A stretch of DNA of 64,000 nucleotides from a bacterium BMS3Abin02 (GCA_002897675.1 BDSU01000018.1:1-64000); one strand, 5' to 3'. Counted from the first letter of the stretch, positions 17,151 to 26,743 are shown. The notes: generated by a model not told the origin, from the sequence alone. Translations and numbers: made by a program.

Positions 17151-17855
17151 ATGGATTTATCTGGAATTCGCGTCGGTGGACATCGCGGTCTTCGGGTCGA
17201 GTATCCGGACAACACGCTGGCGGGGATCCTCGCGGCGCGAGACGTCTGCGATCTCGTCGAATTGGATACACGACGAACCGCAGACGGAGTGATCGTACTC
17301 TCGCACGATGTGACGCTCGTCGGCCACGTCGTCATCGACACTCCATGGGAGATACTCGAGAACGTCGACCTCGGAGGAGGACACCATCCAGCCCGATTCG
17401 AGCATCTGTTGGACGTGATCGGCGACTTCCCGCTGGACATCGAGATCAAGAACAGCCCGGAGGATCCCGATTTCGACTCTGGCTTCGCGTTCCCGCTGGC
17501 CGTCGCGGGCCTCGCCCGTCCGCAAGATGTGGTCACGTCGTTCCACTGGCCCACCATGGATGCGATCCGGTCGGCGTATCCGGGTCTCCGCACGGGACTG
17601 CTGGTCGAACCCGACGGTTCCCTGGAGGCGGTGGCAAGCCGGGCACGTGCGTCCGGACACCAGGTGGTCGCACCGCACTGGTTGCTGCTCGAAGCAGAAT
17701 CGGCGATCGGTTCCGTGCTCGAGCAGGGACTCGACATCGTGGCATGGACGGTGAACGACGAAGATCGCGCCCTCACACTTGCCGTAGCCGGAGTATCGAC
17801 GATCATCAGTGACGACCCTGGCAGGATTCGACGGTCACTAAGGAGGCATACGTGA
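17151..17855 (+). CDS. glycerophosphodiester phosphodiesterase family protein
   Basis: A 234-residue TIM-barrel GDPD. GGHRGLRVEYPDNTLAG carries the HRG and downstream N-T residues, VELDTRRTADGVIVLSHD gives the metal-binding ELD and catalytic HD, and LDIEIKNSP provides the later Glu-Lys pair; the C-terminal VAWTVNDEDRAL matches the conserved W-T-V-N strand. It hydrolyses glycerophosphodiesters to glycerol-3-phosphate. No signal peptide is seen, so it is cytoplasmic. Its stop overlaps the start of the YqeY gene by four bases. Confidence 0.9.
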   Translation: MDLSGIRVGGHRGLRVEYPDNTLAGILAARDVCDLVELDTRRTADGVIVLSHDVTLVGHVVIDTPWEILENVDLGGGHHPARFEHLLDVIGDFPLDIEIKNSPEDPDFDSGFAFPLAVAGLARPQDVVTSFHWPTMDAIRSAYPGLRTGLLVEPDGSLEAVASRARASGHQVVAPHWLLLEAESAIGSVLEQGLDIVAWTVNDEDRALTLAVAGVSTIISDDPGRIRRSLRRHT

Positions 17856-18313
17856 GCATCAAAGCGGAACTTGCGTCGGAGCTGCGAGCGGCGATGCTGG
17901 CGCGCGACGTGTGGAGGCGCGACGTCGTGCGGCAGATCGAGACGGAGGTCACTCGCAGGATCACTGCTCCCGGCTTCGTCGGAGAGGCCGACGATGCGCT
18001 GTATACGCAGGTGATCGCGTCGTATGTGAAGAAGATGAGCAAGGCTCGTGACGAGTACGCCGGCTTGGGGGAACGAGGATCGGCGATGGCCGAGAAGCTC
18101 GGCTTCGAAGTCGAGTACCTGTCCCGCTGGCTTCCGAAGACGCTGTCGGAGACCGAGACGGTTTCCCTCGTTCGCGCGGCGATCGCCGAACTCGGTGCGG
18201 ACGACCCGAAGTCTGCCGGACGGGTGATCGGACATCTGATGCAGTCGCATCGCGACGAGCTGGACGGGGCGCTGGTCGGCAGGCTCGTGCGAGAGGAGCT
18301 CGGCGCAGGGTGA
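17852..18313 (+). CDS. GatB/YqeY domain protein
   Basis: A 153-residue YqeY family protein, all helical, related to the tail domain of the GatB amidotransferase subunit. Typical positions include the N-terminal KAELASELRAAMLARD helix, a KMSKARDEY helix, the YLSRWLPKTLSETE stretch and a late KSAGRVIGHLM. Role unclear; it may bind tRNA. A GTG start is preceded by AAGGAGG. The following 140 bases carry no gene; they contain a weak GGGCT/AGCCC hairpin and a run of six T near 18424. Confidence 0.88.
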   Translation: MSIKAELASELRAAMLARDVWRRDVVRQIETEVTRRITAPGFVGEADDALYTQVIASYVKKMSKARDEYAGLGERGSAMAEKLGFEVEYLSRWLPKTLSETETVSLVRAAIAELGADDPKSAGRVIGHLMQSHRDELDGALVGRLVREELGAG

Positions 18314-18453
18314 GCCTTCCCCTCGCGAGGAGGCGAGGAGTCGGGGATCGGGCTGCAGGAAGCCCTGCATCCGTCACCGTGTCGGATTCGAATCGACTCG
18401 CTGTCGGTGTGATCTCCCTGTAGCTTTTTTCGGAACGTCGAGGCTTGGAGTAG

Positions 18454-19647
18454 ATGGCCCTTCGAATCAGCTCGTTGACGTTTGCGCATCCCCACACATC
18501 GGCGGGGGACCGTGCCAGGCTCGCGCTCGCAGATAATGCCCTCGCCGCCGCCTACCGGCGAGTCGACGAAGTCGGCATCGACGCGTTCGTGCTGTCGACA
18601 TGCTTGCGCGTCGAGATCGTCAGCGTCGGATGTGAGGCCGCCCTGGACAGGGTCACCGAGATTCTCTATCCGGACGGCACCCTCCCCGCATCGGGCGTTC
18701 GTCGCAACGATCAGGACGTCCTGCTGCACTTGTACCGGGTGGCGGCCGGGCTCGACTCACCGGTCGTCGGCGAGCCGGAGGTTCTCGCCCAGTTCCGTCA
18801 CGCGATCGACACGGCCCGCACCGCCGGTGTGATCGGCGGGAGTCTCGGCAAGCTGCTCGAGAGCGCGATCGGTGCCGGCCGCAGCGCTCGCAGAATCCTC
18901 CCCGACACCGCAGAAGGATCGCTCGCGCTCGTCGCAACCAAGCTCGTCACCGGTACGCGGGAAGTCGCCGTGTTTGGCGCCGGGGCGATGGCTCGGGCCG
19001 CAACAGAGGCGCTCCGGGGCAGGGACACGGAGGCTCCGATCGTGACGGTCTATGCGCGCCGGCCCAACGAAGTCCGGTTCGAGTCGGATCATGTCTGCCA
19101 CATCGAACGTGCCCCCGAGGCGTTGGCCACGATGCCGGTGGTCATCTCCGCAACTGCGGCGAAACGGGAGCTGTTCTCACAGGACGTACTGGCACGGGCA
19201 CTCGAGCAGAGAACCGGCGACCTGCTGCTGATCGACCTCGCGATGCCTCCCGACTTCACTCCCGCCGCGAACATGCAGAAGCTGACATATGTGAATCTCG
19301 ACGCCCTCGCGGAACGGGCACGAACGGAGCAGGTGTCGGTCGACCTCGAGGCGCTGGTGGCGGATACCGCTCGTCAGAACTGGGCCCGTCTCGAGAATCG
19401 ACACGTTGCGGGACCGGTGATCGCAGCCATTCTCGCGGAAGCGGAGGCGGCGGTGGCCGAGGAGGTCGAACGGTTCGCCCCGAGGATCCAGGCGGTGGAT
19501 GGACAGTCCGGCGCGCTGGTCAAACAACTCGCCGAAACGGTTGCGCATCGCGTCCTGCACCGTCCACTGTCGTACCTCGGTGCGGGCACGCGGGGAGCAG
19601 AGGCGGCCGAGCTCCTCGCGGAGATCTTCGGTGCGAAGGATGCATGA
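18454..19647 (+). CDS. hemA: glutamyl-tRNA reductase
   Basis: A 397-residue enzyme starting C5 heme synthesis by reducing glutamyl-tRNA to glutamate-1-semialdehyde with NADPH. The catalytic cysteine lies in LSTCLRVEI; most family members read STCNRTE there, so the Asn is replaced by Leu. The HLYRVAAGLDSPVVGEPEVLAQ block, the NADPH loop VAVFGAGAMARAA and a C-terminal dimerisation helix are present. It opens the nine-gene heme operon; hemC overlaps its end by eight bases. A GGAG site precedes the ATG. Confidence 0.93.
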   Translation: MALRISSLTFAHPHTSAGDRARLALADNALAAAYRRVDEVGIDAFVLSTCLRVEIVSVGCEAALDRVTEILYPDGTLPASGVRRNDQDVLLHLYRVAAGLDSPVVGEPEVLAQFRHAIDTARTAGVIGGSLGKLLESAIGAGRSARRILPDTAEGSLALVATKLVTGTREVAVFGAGAMARAATEALRGRDTEAPIVTVYARRPNEVRFESDHVCHIERAPEALATMPVVISATAAKRELFSQDVLARALEQRTGDLLLIDLAMPPDFTPAANMQKLTYVNLDALAERARTEQVSVDLEALVADTARQNWARLENRHVAGPVIAAILAEAEAAVAEEVERFAPRIQAVDGQSGALVKQLAETVAHRVLHRPLSYLGAGTRGAEAAELLAEIFGAKDA

Positions 19648-20500
19648 GCTCCGTATCGCGACGAGGTCATCCGATCTTGCGGTAGCGCAGGCGCACGCCG
19701 TCGCATCGATGCTGCAGGCGGCGGCGCCCGGAATCGAGACACGGCTGGTCATCGTCGAGTCGGCGGGAGACCGCGACCGGGTCTCTCCGGTGGCGGCACT
19801 GACCGAGATGGGCGCGTTCGTGCGGTCGGTCCAGGCGGCCGTTCTCGACGGTCGGGCAGATCTCGCGGTGCACTCGCTCAAAGACCTGCCCACGGACCGG
19901 CCGGAGGGGCTCGTCGTGGCGGCCTATCCCGAGCGTCGCAGCCCGTACGACGTGCTCGTCGGCGCTTCGCTCGATCGTCTCGAAGAAGGCGCGGTCGTCG
20001 GAACGGGCAGCCCCCGCCGGGTGGCCCAGCTCCTCGCGCTTCGACCCGACCTGCGAACCGTAGAACTGCGCGGCAACGTGCCAACCCGGATCCGGCGGGT
20101 CCACGATGGCGAGGTCGCAGCAGCGATACTCGCCGAGGCCGGCCTGGCACGGCTCGGGCTGACCGAGGCGATCACTCGACGTTTCTCCGTCGACGAGATC
20201 ACGCCGGCCCCGGGCCAGGGTGTCCTCGCCGTCGAAACCCTCGCCGATGGGCCCGCCCGCATGACCGCAGCCGCGATCGACGATCCGGAGTTGCGTCGGC
20301 TGGTCGAGGTGGAGCGCCTTCTGCTCTCGGCCACCGGAGCGGGATGTCGGTCGGCTCTCGGCGCACTCGCCTCGAGCAGTGAACGAGGCCTGTCCTTGTC
20401 GGCCTTCGTCCAGGACGAACTCGGACCGCGCCGCGCCACCGTTCACGGCGACACACCTGCCGCAGTCGTCACCGCTGCACGGAAGGAGCTTCGCCTGTGA
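19640..20500 (+). CDS. hemC: porphobilinogen deaminase (hydroxymethylbilane synthase)
   Basis: A 286-residue enzyme joining four porphobilinogens into hydroxymethylbilane. RIATRSSDLAVAQA begins the fold, AVHSLKDLPT supplies the catalytic region, GTGSPRRVAQL and LRGNVPTRI follow, and the dipyrromethane cofactor cysteine sits in TGAGCRSALGA. The ATG lies inside the end of hemA. The hemD GTG overlaps its stop by four bases. Slightly shorter than the 300-320 residue norm, mostly at the C-terminus. Confidence 0.95.
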   Translation: MHELRIATRSSDLAVAQAHAVASMLQAAAPGIETRLVIVESAGDRDRVSPVAALTEMGAFVRSVQAAVLDGRADLAVHSLKDLPTDRPEGLVVAAYPERRSPYDVLVGASLDRLEEGAVVGTGSPRRVAQLLALRPDLRTVELRGNVPTRIRRVHDGEVAAAILAEAGLARLGLTEAITRRFSVDEITPAPGQGVLAVETLADGPARMTAAAIDDPELRRLVEVERLLLSATGAGCRSALGALASSSERGLSLSAFVQDELGPRRATVHGDTPAAVVTAARKELRL

Positions 20501-21174
20501 ACAGGGTCGGCATCACCACCGCCGCCGAGCGCGCACCGAGGGTCGAGGCCATCTTCGCGGCTGCAGGGCTGCAACCGGTCCGGCTGCCCTGTGTTCGCAC
20601 CGAGGCGGTCTCGGCTCGTGTGATCGACGAGGTGCGACGCAAAGCCGAGGGTGCCGACCTCGTCGTGCTCACCTCGGTGACGGCTCTGAACCTCCTCTGG
20701 GGTGAACGCGCCCCGACGGCTCCGGTCGCGGCCGTCGGCTCCGCAACCGCGGCAGCCGTCACGGAACGAGGCGGGCGGGTGTCGGTCGTGGGCAGCTCGA
20801 CGGGCCTGGCCCTCGCAGCTGAACTCGACCCGTCCGGCCGGCGGGTCGTGTTCCCGCACGCGCAGGGGACGGACCCGGAGATGCTCCGCCTCTTGGCGAC
20901 GAAGGTCGGTAGCCTCGACGCAGCACCCGTGTACCGGACCGTTCCGACCCCGCCGCTGGACGATCCGGTCGACGCCGTCGCCTTCGGTTCCCCATCGGCG
21001 GTGCGAGGATGGGTGTCGGCTCGTTCCCTGGCAAGGATCGTCGTGGGCGCCATCGGCCCGCGTACCGGCGGACAGGTCGAGAGCCTGGGCGGCTCGGTCG
21101 ACGTCATGCCGGAGATCCCACGGTTCGAGCTGCTGGCAGAGGCCCTCTCCGTCCGATTGGAGGCACACGTATGA
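20497..21174 (+). CDS. hemD: uroporphyrinogen-III synthase
   Basis: A 225-residue two-domain protein that cyclises hydroxymethylbilane with inversion of ring D. The family is poorly conserved; identity rests on LTSVTALNLLW, AVGSATAAAVTERG, VVFPHAQG, a VYRTVP strand and AVAFGSPSAVRGW, and on its place between hemC and hemB. It starts with GTG overlapping the hemC stop and ends overlapping the hemB ATG. It is not fused to a SAM-dependent uroporphyrinogen methylase, unlike in many actinomycetes. Confidence 0.9.
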   Translation: MNRVGITTAAERAPRVEAIFAAAGLQPVRLPCVRTEAVSARVIDEVRRKAEGADLVVLTSVTALNLLWGERAPTAPVAAVGSATAAAVTERGGRVSVVGSSTGLALAAELDPSGRRVVFPHAQGTDPEMLRLLATKVGSLDAAPVYRTVPTPPLDDPVDAVAFGSPSAVRGWVSARSLARIVVGAIGPRTGGQVESLGGSVDVMPEIPRFELLAEALSVRLEAHV

Positions 21175-22148
21175 GTTTCCCGACCGTCCGTCCCCGGCGT
21201 CTCCGGCGCACCTCGAGACTTCGAGAGATGGTGGCAGAGACGTGGCTACATCCTGTCCGATTCGTGCTTCCCGTGTTCGTCGTGTCCGGAAGCGGAATCG
21301 AACGCCCCATTCGATCGATGCCAGGCCACGCACAACGCTCGGTCGACAAGATCGTGGACCTCGCACACGAGGCCGCCGAAGCAGGTGTGGGCGGCATGAT
21401 GTTCTTCGGCATTCCCGACACCAAGGACGAACTCGGCTCGTCGGCATGGGACCCCCGAGGGCCCGTTCCGGAGGCTATCCAGGCGGTGAGCACGGCCATT
21501 CCCGACCTGGTCACGTGGGCGGACGTGTGCCTCTGCGAGTACACCAGCCATGGCCACTGCGGGCCACTGCGCGGCGACGAGGTCGACAACGACGCCGCCC
21601 TTCCCCTGCTCTCGAAAGCCGCGCTCGCCTACGCCGACGCCGGTGCGGACGTTGTCGCACCCTCCGACATGATGGACGGTCGGGTCGGGGCGATCCGGTC
21701 GGCACTCGACCAGGCGGGACACTCCGACATCGCCATCTGCTCGTACGCCGTCAAGTACGCCTCCGCCTTCTACGGCCCGTTCAGGGACGCGGCACATTCG
21801 GCCCCGGCATTCGGAGACCGGCGCTCGTACCAGATGGATCCGCGCAACGCGAGAGAGGCACGCCGGGAGGCTGCTCTCGACGTGGAAGAAGGAGCCGACA
21901 TGGTGATGGTCAAGCCCGCCGGCCCATACCAGGACATCATCCACGACCTGCGAGACCGAATCGACCTTCCGCTGGCCGCGTATCAGGTGTCCGGCGAGTT
22001 CTCCATGATCGAGGCGGCAGCCGCCAACGGATGGCTCGACAGGGACAGGGTGATACTCGAATCGCTCGTCGGGATCGCCCGGGCGGGCGCAGACGTCATC
22101 CTCACCTACTTCGCGCTCGACGCCGCGCGGATGCTCAGGGAGCAATGA
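21171..22148 (+). CDS. hemB: delta-aminolevulinic acid dehydratase
   Basis: A 325-residue porphobilinogen synthase. Two Schiff-base lysines are in AVKYASAFYGPFRDAA and MVKPAGPYQDI. The metal site reads DVCLCEYTSHGHCGPL, the cysteine-rich zinc form. The SDMMDGRVGAIR block, the QMDPRNAREA loop and the closing LVGIARAGADVILTYF are complete. Overlaps hemD by four bases (ATGA) and hemL in the same way, so it is an internal gene of the coupled operon. Confidence 0.96.
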   Translation: MSFPTVRPRRLRRTSRLREMVAETWLHPVRFVLPVFVVSGSGIERPIRSMPGHAQRSVDKIVDLAHEAAEAGVGGMMFFGIPDTKDELGSSAWDPRGPVPEAIQAVSTAIPDLVTWADVCLCEYTSHGHCGPLRGDEVDNDAALPLLSKAALAYADAGADVVAPSDMMDGRVGAIRSALDQAGHSDIAICSYAVKYASAFYGPFRDAAHSAPAFGDRRSYQMDPRNAREARREAALDVEEGADMVMVKPAGPYQDIIHDLRDRIDLPLAAYQVSGEFSMIEAAAANGWLDRDRVILESLVGIARAGADVILTYFALDAARMLREQ

Positions 22149-23416
22149 TGAGCACGCTGTGGGATCGGGCCAGGGCAGTCATGCCGGGCGGCGTCAACTC
22201 GCCGGTGCGGGCATTCGGCGCCGTCGGCGGAACCCCCCCGTTCATCCTCGATGGAGACGGCGCTCGCATTCGGACGGCCGGCGGTGAACAACTGATCGAC
22301 TTCATCGCGTCGTGGGGGGCATTGATCCTCGGCCATGCCCGGGCCGAAGTCGTTCGCGCCGTCCAGGATGCCGCAGCCGGCGGCACATCGTTCGGCGTTC
22401 CCACTCCTGCCGAGGTGGAACTCGCCGAACTGGTCGTCGACATGGTGCCGTCGGTCGAGATCGTCCGGATGGTCAACAGTGGAACGGAGGCGACGGCCTC
22501 GGCGATTCGACTCGCGAGGGCGGCGACGGGACGTTCCGTCATCGTGAAGTTCGAAGGTGGCTACCACGGCCACGCGGATCCGTTTCTGGTCAAGGCCGGC
22601 AGCGGCCTTGCGACCTTCGGTGCCCCCAGCAGCCCCGGTGTTCCTCCGGGCACCACCGCTGACACACGGGTCGCCCGCTACAACGACCTGGCGTCTGTGG
22701 AGGCGTTGCTGGACGACACCGTGGCGACGGTGATCGTCGAACCGGTTGCAGGCAACATGGGGTGCATCCCGCCTGTCCCCGGTTTCCTCGCAGGTCTCCG
22801 TTCCCTGTGTGATCGCCACGGTGCCCTGCTCATCTTCGATGAGGTCATGACCGGATTTCGCGTCGGGCCCACGTCTGCACAGGGTCTGTACGGGGTCACC
22901 CCGGACCTCACGACCCTCGGCAAGGTGATGGCCGGCGGCGCGCCCGCCGCCGCCTACGGAGGGCGGGAAGACCTGATGCGGATGATCGCCCCCGACGGCC
23001 CCGTCTATCAGGCGGGAACCCTTGCCGGGAACCCGCTGGCCACCGCGGCCGGTCTCGTCACCCTCCGATACCTCCGCGACCACCCCGAGCTGTACGAACG
23101 TTTCGACGAGGCCGGATCACGTATTGCGAACTGCATCGAAGCGGCCGCGAAGAGAGCGGGTATGAGCGCAACCGTGCACCATGTCGGCGGCATGATCGGC
23201 GTGTTCCTCGGCATCGAGCATGCGGACACGTGGGACGACGTCGTGGACATCGACACCGCACTCTTCAGCCGCTTCTTCCATGCGGCGCTGCGTCGCGGCG
23301 TTCTGATACCCCCGTCCGCGTTCGAGACGTGGTTCCTGATGGAGGCACATCTGGACGGTCCGCTCGACGAAGCGCTCGAGATCATCGAAGAAGCGATCGA
23401 GGAGGCGGGCGCGTGA
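22145..23416 (+). CDS. hemL: glutamate-1-semialdehyde 2,1-aminomutase
   Basis: A PLP enzyme of about 423 residues that turns glutamate-1-semialdehyde into 5-aminolevulinate. PGGVNSPVRAFGAVGGTP at the start, NSGTEATASAIRLARA, GGYHGHADPFLVKAGSG, IFDEVMTGFR and the PLP-lysine strand TTLGKVMAGGAP are diagnostic. Two ATGs (22145, 22148) lie in the hemB stop overlap. With hemA it confirms the C5 rather than the Shemin route. hemE begins inside its stop codon. Confidence 0.96.
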   Translation: MMSTLWDRARAVMPGGVNSPVRAFGAVGGTPPFILDGDGARIRTAGGEQLIDFIASWGALILGHARAEVVRAVQDAAAGGTSFGVPTPAEVELAELVVDMVPSVEIVRMVNSGTEATASAIRLARAATGRSVIVKFEGGYHGHADPFLVKAGSGLATFGAPSSPGVPPGTTADTRVARYNDLASVEALLDDTVATVIVEPVAGNMGCIPPVPGFLAGLRSLCDRHGALLIFDEVMTGFRVGPTSAQGLYGVTPDLTTLGKVMAGGAPAAAYGGREDLMRMIAPDGPVYQAGTLAGNPLATAAGLVTLRYLRDHPELYERFDEAGSRIANCIEAAAKRAGMSATVHHVGGMIGVFLGIEHADTWDDVVDIDTALFSRFFHAALRRGVLIPPSAFETWFLMEAHLDGPLDEALEIIEEAIEEAGA

Positions 23417-24405
23417 GACTGCTCGACGCGTTGGCTCGCGAACCGCTCGATCGGCCTCCCGTGTGGTTCATGCGCCAGGCCGGCCGCTACCTCCCCGAGT
23501 ATCGGGAGCTGCGAAGCCGGTTCGGCTTCCAGCAGGCGATCCACGATCCCGACATCGCCGCCGAGATCACGATGCAGCCGGTGCGCAGGTTCTCCCTGGA
23601 TGCAGCCATCGTGTTCTCCGACATCATGACGCCGCTCGAAGGGATGGGCGTCGACGCGACATTCGATCCGGGGCCGAAACTTCGGCCGCACGGCATCGAG
23701 GAAGTCGCCGAGCTCGGGGAGTTCGAGGCAGGCGCAGTCGACTTCGTCGGTGAGGCGATCGCGCGAGTTCGAGCAGGTCTCGACGACGCCACCGCGATCA
23801 TCGGGTTCGCGGGAGGTCCGGTGACGCTGCTCGCCTATCTGATCGAAGGTCAGGGCAGCAGGGACTTCCTCGGTATGCGAGCGGCCCTCGAGCGGAAACC
23901 CGAAGTGTCCGAGCGCGCTCTGACCGGTCTCGGAAGGGCCATGAATGTCTACCTTCGCATGCAGGTTTCCGCAGGGGCGCAAGTGATCCAGCTGTTCGAC
24001 TCGTGGGCCGGAGTCCTGTCGCGAAGCCGCTTCGCCCGCTTCGCCGTCCCGGCGGCCAGACTGGCGCTCGCCGATCTGGGCGTGCCGACGATCTACTTCG
24101 CACCCCACGCGGCGCACAGCCTCGATCTGTTTCCCGGAGTCGGCGCCACCGGCTACGGCGTCGACTGGCGAGTCCCGATCGACGAAGCCTGGAACCTCGT
24201 CGGCTCCACCGCCGCGGTGCAGGGGAACCTCGACCCGGCCGTCCTGCTCACCGACCCCGCCACCGTCCGATTCTCGGTCGCCGAGATCCTGGAGGCCGTC
24301 GGTGGGCGACCGGGGCACGTGTTCAACCTGGGACACGGGATTCACCGTGCCACACCCGTCGAGAACGTCGCGGCGATGGTCGCGGCGGTTCGGGGAGCGG
24401 CATGA
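23413..24405 (+). CDS. hemE: uroporphyrinogen decarboxylase
   Basis: A 330-residue TIM-barrel enzyme converting uroporphyrinogen III to coproporphyrinogen III. The WFMRQAGRYLPEYRELR block binds substrate carboxylates, FSDIMTPLEGMG contains the catalytic aspartate, and FAGGPVTLLAYLIEG and FNLGHGIHRATPVENV are conserved. GTG start overlapping the hemL stop; I reject the much longer upstream frame, which runs antiparallel to no homology and inside hemL. The stop overlaps hemN. Confidence 0.96.
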   Translation: MRLLDALAREPLDRPPVWFMRQAGRYLPEYRELRSRFGFQQAIHDPDIAAEITMQPVRRFSLDAAIVFSDIMTPLEGMGVDATFDPGPKLRPHGIEEVAELGEFEAGAVDFVGEAIARVRAGLDDATAIIGFAGGPVTLLAYLIEGQGSRDFLGMRAALERKPEVSERALTGLGRAMNVYLRMQVSAGAQVIQLFDSWAGVLSRSRFARFAVPAARLALADLGVPTIYFAPHAAHSLDLFPGVGATGYGVDWRVPIDEAWNLVGSTAAVQGNLDPAVLLTDPATVRFSVAEILEAVGGRPGHVFNLGHGIHRATPVENVAAMVAAVRGAA

Positions 24406-25787
24406 GTGTCTCGCTGACCCCGGATCTTCTGGCCCGGTACGACAAGCCCGGTCCCCGATACACGTCGTATCCGACGGCCGTGGAGTTCTCCACCGATTTC
24501 GGTGCCGCCGAGTACGGAGCGCATCTCGAGGCCGCCGCTCGAGATACGACGGGGCCGCTGTCGCTCTACGTGCATTTGCCATTCTGCGAGGCCCGCTGTT
24601 CGTTCTGCGGGTGTCACGTCGTCGTCGCCCGGAGGAAATCCGTTGCCGATGCCTACCTCGGCAGGGTGCTCGATGAAGCAGGTGTCGTCGCGGAACGGCT
24701 CGGCGAACGGCGCCGATTGGTCCAGTACCAGTGGGGCGGCGGCACGCCCACCTACTACACGCCCGAGGACCTCGAGCGGCTGCACCGGGGCCTCCTCGAT
24801 CGGTTCGAGCTGGATCCGGCGGCGGAGGTGGCTCTGGAGGTCGACCCGAGGGTGACGTCGAGAGCGCATCTGGAAGTCCTGCGCGGCCTCGGCTTCAACC
24901 GGATCTCGCTTGGTGTCCAGGACCTCGACCCGCGGGTGCAGGACATGATCGGGCGTCACCAGACGTGGGAGCAGACGCAAAGCCTCCATGTGTCGGCGCG
25001 GGAACTCGGGTACGAGTCCATCAACATAGACCTCATCTACGGTCTGCCCGGCCAGACGGAGGCGACCTACTCCGAGACCTTGGAGAGGGTCCTCGAACTG
25101 CGGCCCGACCGGCTCGCCGTGTACTCGTTCGCGTACGTCCCGTGGGTGAGGCCGAACCAGAAACGGATCGACCCCGCATCACTTCCCGACAGGGACCTCA
25201 AGTTTGCGTTGCTGTCCCTGGTCTCGGATCGCCTGGTCGGTGGCGGCTATCAGGCCATCGGCATGGACCACTTCGCGTTGCCCGACGACGAGCTGGCCGT
25301 GGCGCAGCGAGAAGGGACACTGTCGCGCAACTTCATGGGGTACACGACCAAACGTGGCACCGAGATGGTGGCGCTCGGCTCCTCGGGGATCTCCGACGTC
25401 GCCGGAGCGTACGCGCAGAATCACAAGCGGCTCGCCTCCTACTACGAGGCGATCGACAACGGTGTGCTCCCGATCGAGCGAGGTACCGTCCTGACCGAGG
25501 ACGATCGAATCCGTCGCCACGTGATCACGGAGCTGATGTGCAACTACGTCATCCGGGCCGACGACGTCGAACAGCGATTCGACATCGACTTCGAAACCTA
25601 TTTCGCATCCGAGCTCGCCGCCCTCGCGGCTCGGGACGGGCTCGTCGACCAGGGGATGGTGACTCTTTCGGCGGCAGGCGTGCGGGCCACCGAACTCGGA
25701 TCCGTGTTCATTCGCAACGTGGCCATGACGTTCGACGCGTACCTGGACGAGAGTTCCGAGCGCCCCGTGTTCTCGAGGACCGTGTGA
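24402..25787 (+). CDS. hemN: oxygen-independent coproporphyrinogen III dehydrogenase (radical SAM)
   Basis: A 461-residue true HemN rather than a HemW-type chaperone: it carries the PGPRYTSYPTAVEFS N-terminus that binds the substrate, then the radical-SAM CEARCSFCGC cluster motif (CxxxCxxC), GGGTPTYY, IDLIYGLPGQT and the C-terminal helical domain with FMGYTTKRGTEMVALGSSGIS. It oxidatively decarboxylates coproporphyrinogen III to protoporphyrinogen IX without O2. ATG in the hemE stop overlap. Its place before hemH and hemY points to the protoporphyrin-dependent route. Confidence 0.94.
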   Translation: MSVSLTPDLLARYDKPGPRYTSYPTAVEFSTDFGAAEYGAHLEAAARDTTGPLSLYVHLPFCEARCSFCGCHVVVARRKSVADAYLGRVLDEAGVVAERLGERRRLVQYQWGGGTPTYYTPEDLERLHRGLLDRFELDPAAEVALEVDPRVTSRAHLEVLRGLGFNRISLGVQDLDPRVQDMIGRHQTWEQTQSLHVSARELGYESINIDLIYGLPGQTEATYSETLERVLELRPDRLAVYSFAYVPWVRPNQKRIDPASLPDRDLKFALLSLVSDRLVGGGYQAIGMDHFALPDDELAVAQREGTLSRNFMGYTTKRGTEMVALGSSGISDVAGAYAQNHKRLASYYEAIDNGVLPIERGTVLTEDDRIRRHVITELMCNYVIRADDVEQRFDIDFETYFASELAALAARDGLVDQGMVTLSAAGVRATELGSVFIRNVAMTFDAYLDESSERPVFSRTV

Positions 25788-26743
25788 TGGTCGGTGTCGT
25801 GCTCGCCCAGATGGGAGGGCCGCGGGATCAGGCTGCGGTGGAGCCGTTCATCCGTGCCATCTTCGAAGACCCCGACCTCGTGCCGATACCCGGCGGGCCC
25901 GCGACGAGCAAGGTGTTCGGATGGCTGGTGGCCAAGATCAGAGGCCCGTTCGTCCGGAAGAACTACCGGCTCATCGGCGGTGGGTCACCCATTCTCGAGA
26001 TCACCCGTCATCAGGCGAGATCTCTCGAAAGTGTCATCGGCGAGCGGGACGTCGACGTGGCCGTCGCCATGCGGTACACACGTCCCGACACGTACGACGC
26101 CGTGCGCGAACTCGTTCGATCCGGCGTCGACCGCCTCGTCCTCCTGCCCCTCTATCCCCAGTACTCGACGGCTACGACCGGCTCGTCCGAATCCGAACTT
26201 CGCCGGGTGATGACGGAGCTTGGCGTCGACCTTCCCCTGGAGGTCATACGGACCTGGTACGACCATCCCGCATATCTCGATGTCCAGGCCGCACTGGTGT
26301 CGGAGGCGATCGAGCGACTTCCCGAGAGCGACCGGGATGGCGTCACCGTGCTGTTCTCGGCACACGGGCTTCCACAACGGGTTGCCGATCGAGGCGACCC
26401 GTATCCGGAGGAGACGGCGGCGACCGTGGCCGGTGTCGTGCAACGCCTCGCCTACCGGATCGACGCGAGGATCGGCTACCAGTCCCGTACCCGTCCGGTT
26501 CGCTGGATCGGACCGGGAACCGACGAGGTCCTTCGTGATCTCGCCGCCGAAGGGATCACCACCGTTGTCGTCGTGCCGATCTCGTTCGTGTCCGACCACT
26601 TCGAGACGCTCTACGAGACCGACATCCTGTTCCGGGACACCGCGAAGAAAGAGGGGATTCGCCGGTACATCCGTGCAGACGTCATGAACGACCGGCCCGA
26701 AGTGGGGCCGATGCTCGCAAGCATTCTGGAGGATTCGCTGTGA
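25787..26743 (+). CDS. hemH: ferrochelatase
   Basis: A 318-residue ferrochelatase inserting Fe(II) into the porphyrin. AQMGGPRDQAAVEPFI begins the fold; PLYPQYSTATTGSS is the conserved loop, VLFSAHGLPQRV holds the metal-binding histidine, and FVSDHFETLYETDI carries the second active-site region. No C-terminal membrane segment or iron-sulfur cysteines are seen. Start ATG shares one base with the hemN stop; a GTG three bases upstream is also in frame. Whether it prefers protoporphyrin or coproporphyrin cannot be read from sequence. Confidence 0.94.
   Translation: MVGVVLAQMGGPRDQAAVEPFIRAIFEDPDLVPIPGGPATSKVFGWLVAKIRGPFVRKNYRLIGGGSPILEITRHQARSLESVIGERDVDVAVAMRYTRPDTYDAVRELVRSGVDRLVLLPLYPQYSTATTGSSESELRRVMTELGVDLPLEVIRTWYDHPAYLDVQAALVSEAIERLPESDRDGVTVLFSAHGLPQRVADRGDPYPEETAATVAGVVQRLAYRIDARIGYQSRTRPVRWIGPGTDEVLRDLAAEGITTVVVVPISFVSDHFETLYETDILFRDTAKKEGIRRYIRADVMNDRPEVGPMLASILEDSL

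Noticed and set aside
20702-22144. Upstream extension of the hemL frame through hemD and hemB
   Set aside because: The extension is Arg/Ser-rich and overlaps two well-conserved genes; the hemL homology begins at 22145.
24731-25783. Upstream extension of the hemH frame over hemN
   Set aside because: No ferrochelatase homology before 25787; the overlapping hemN is intact.
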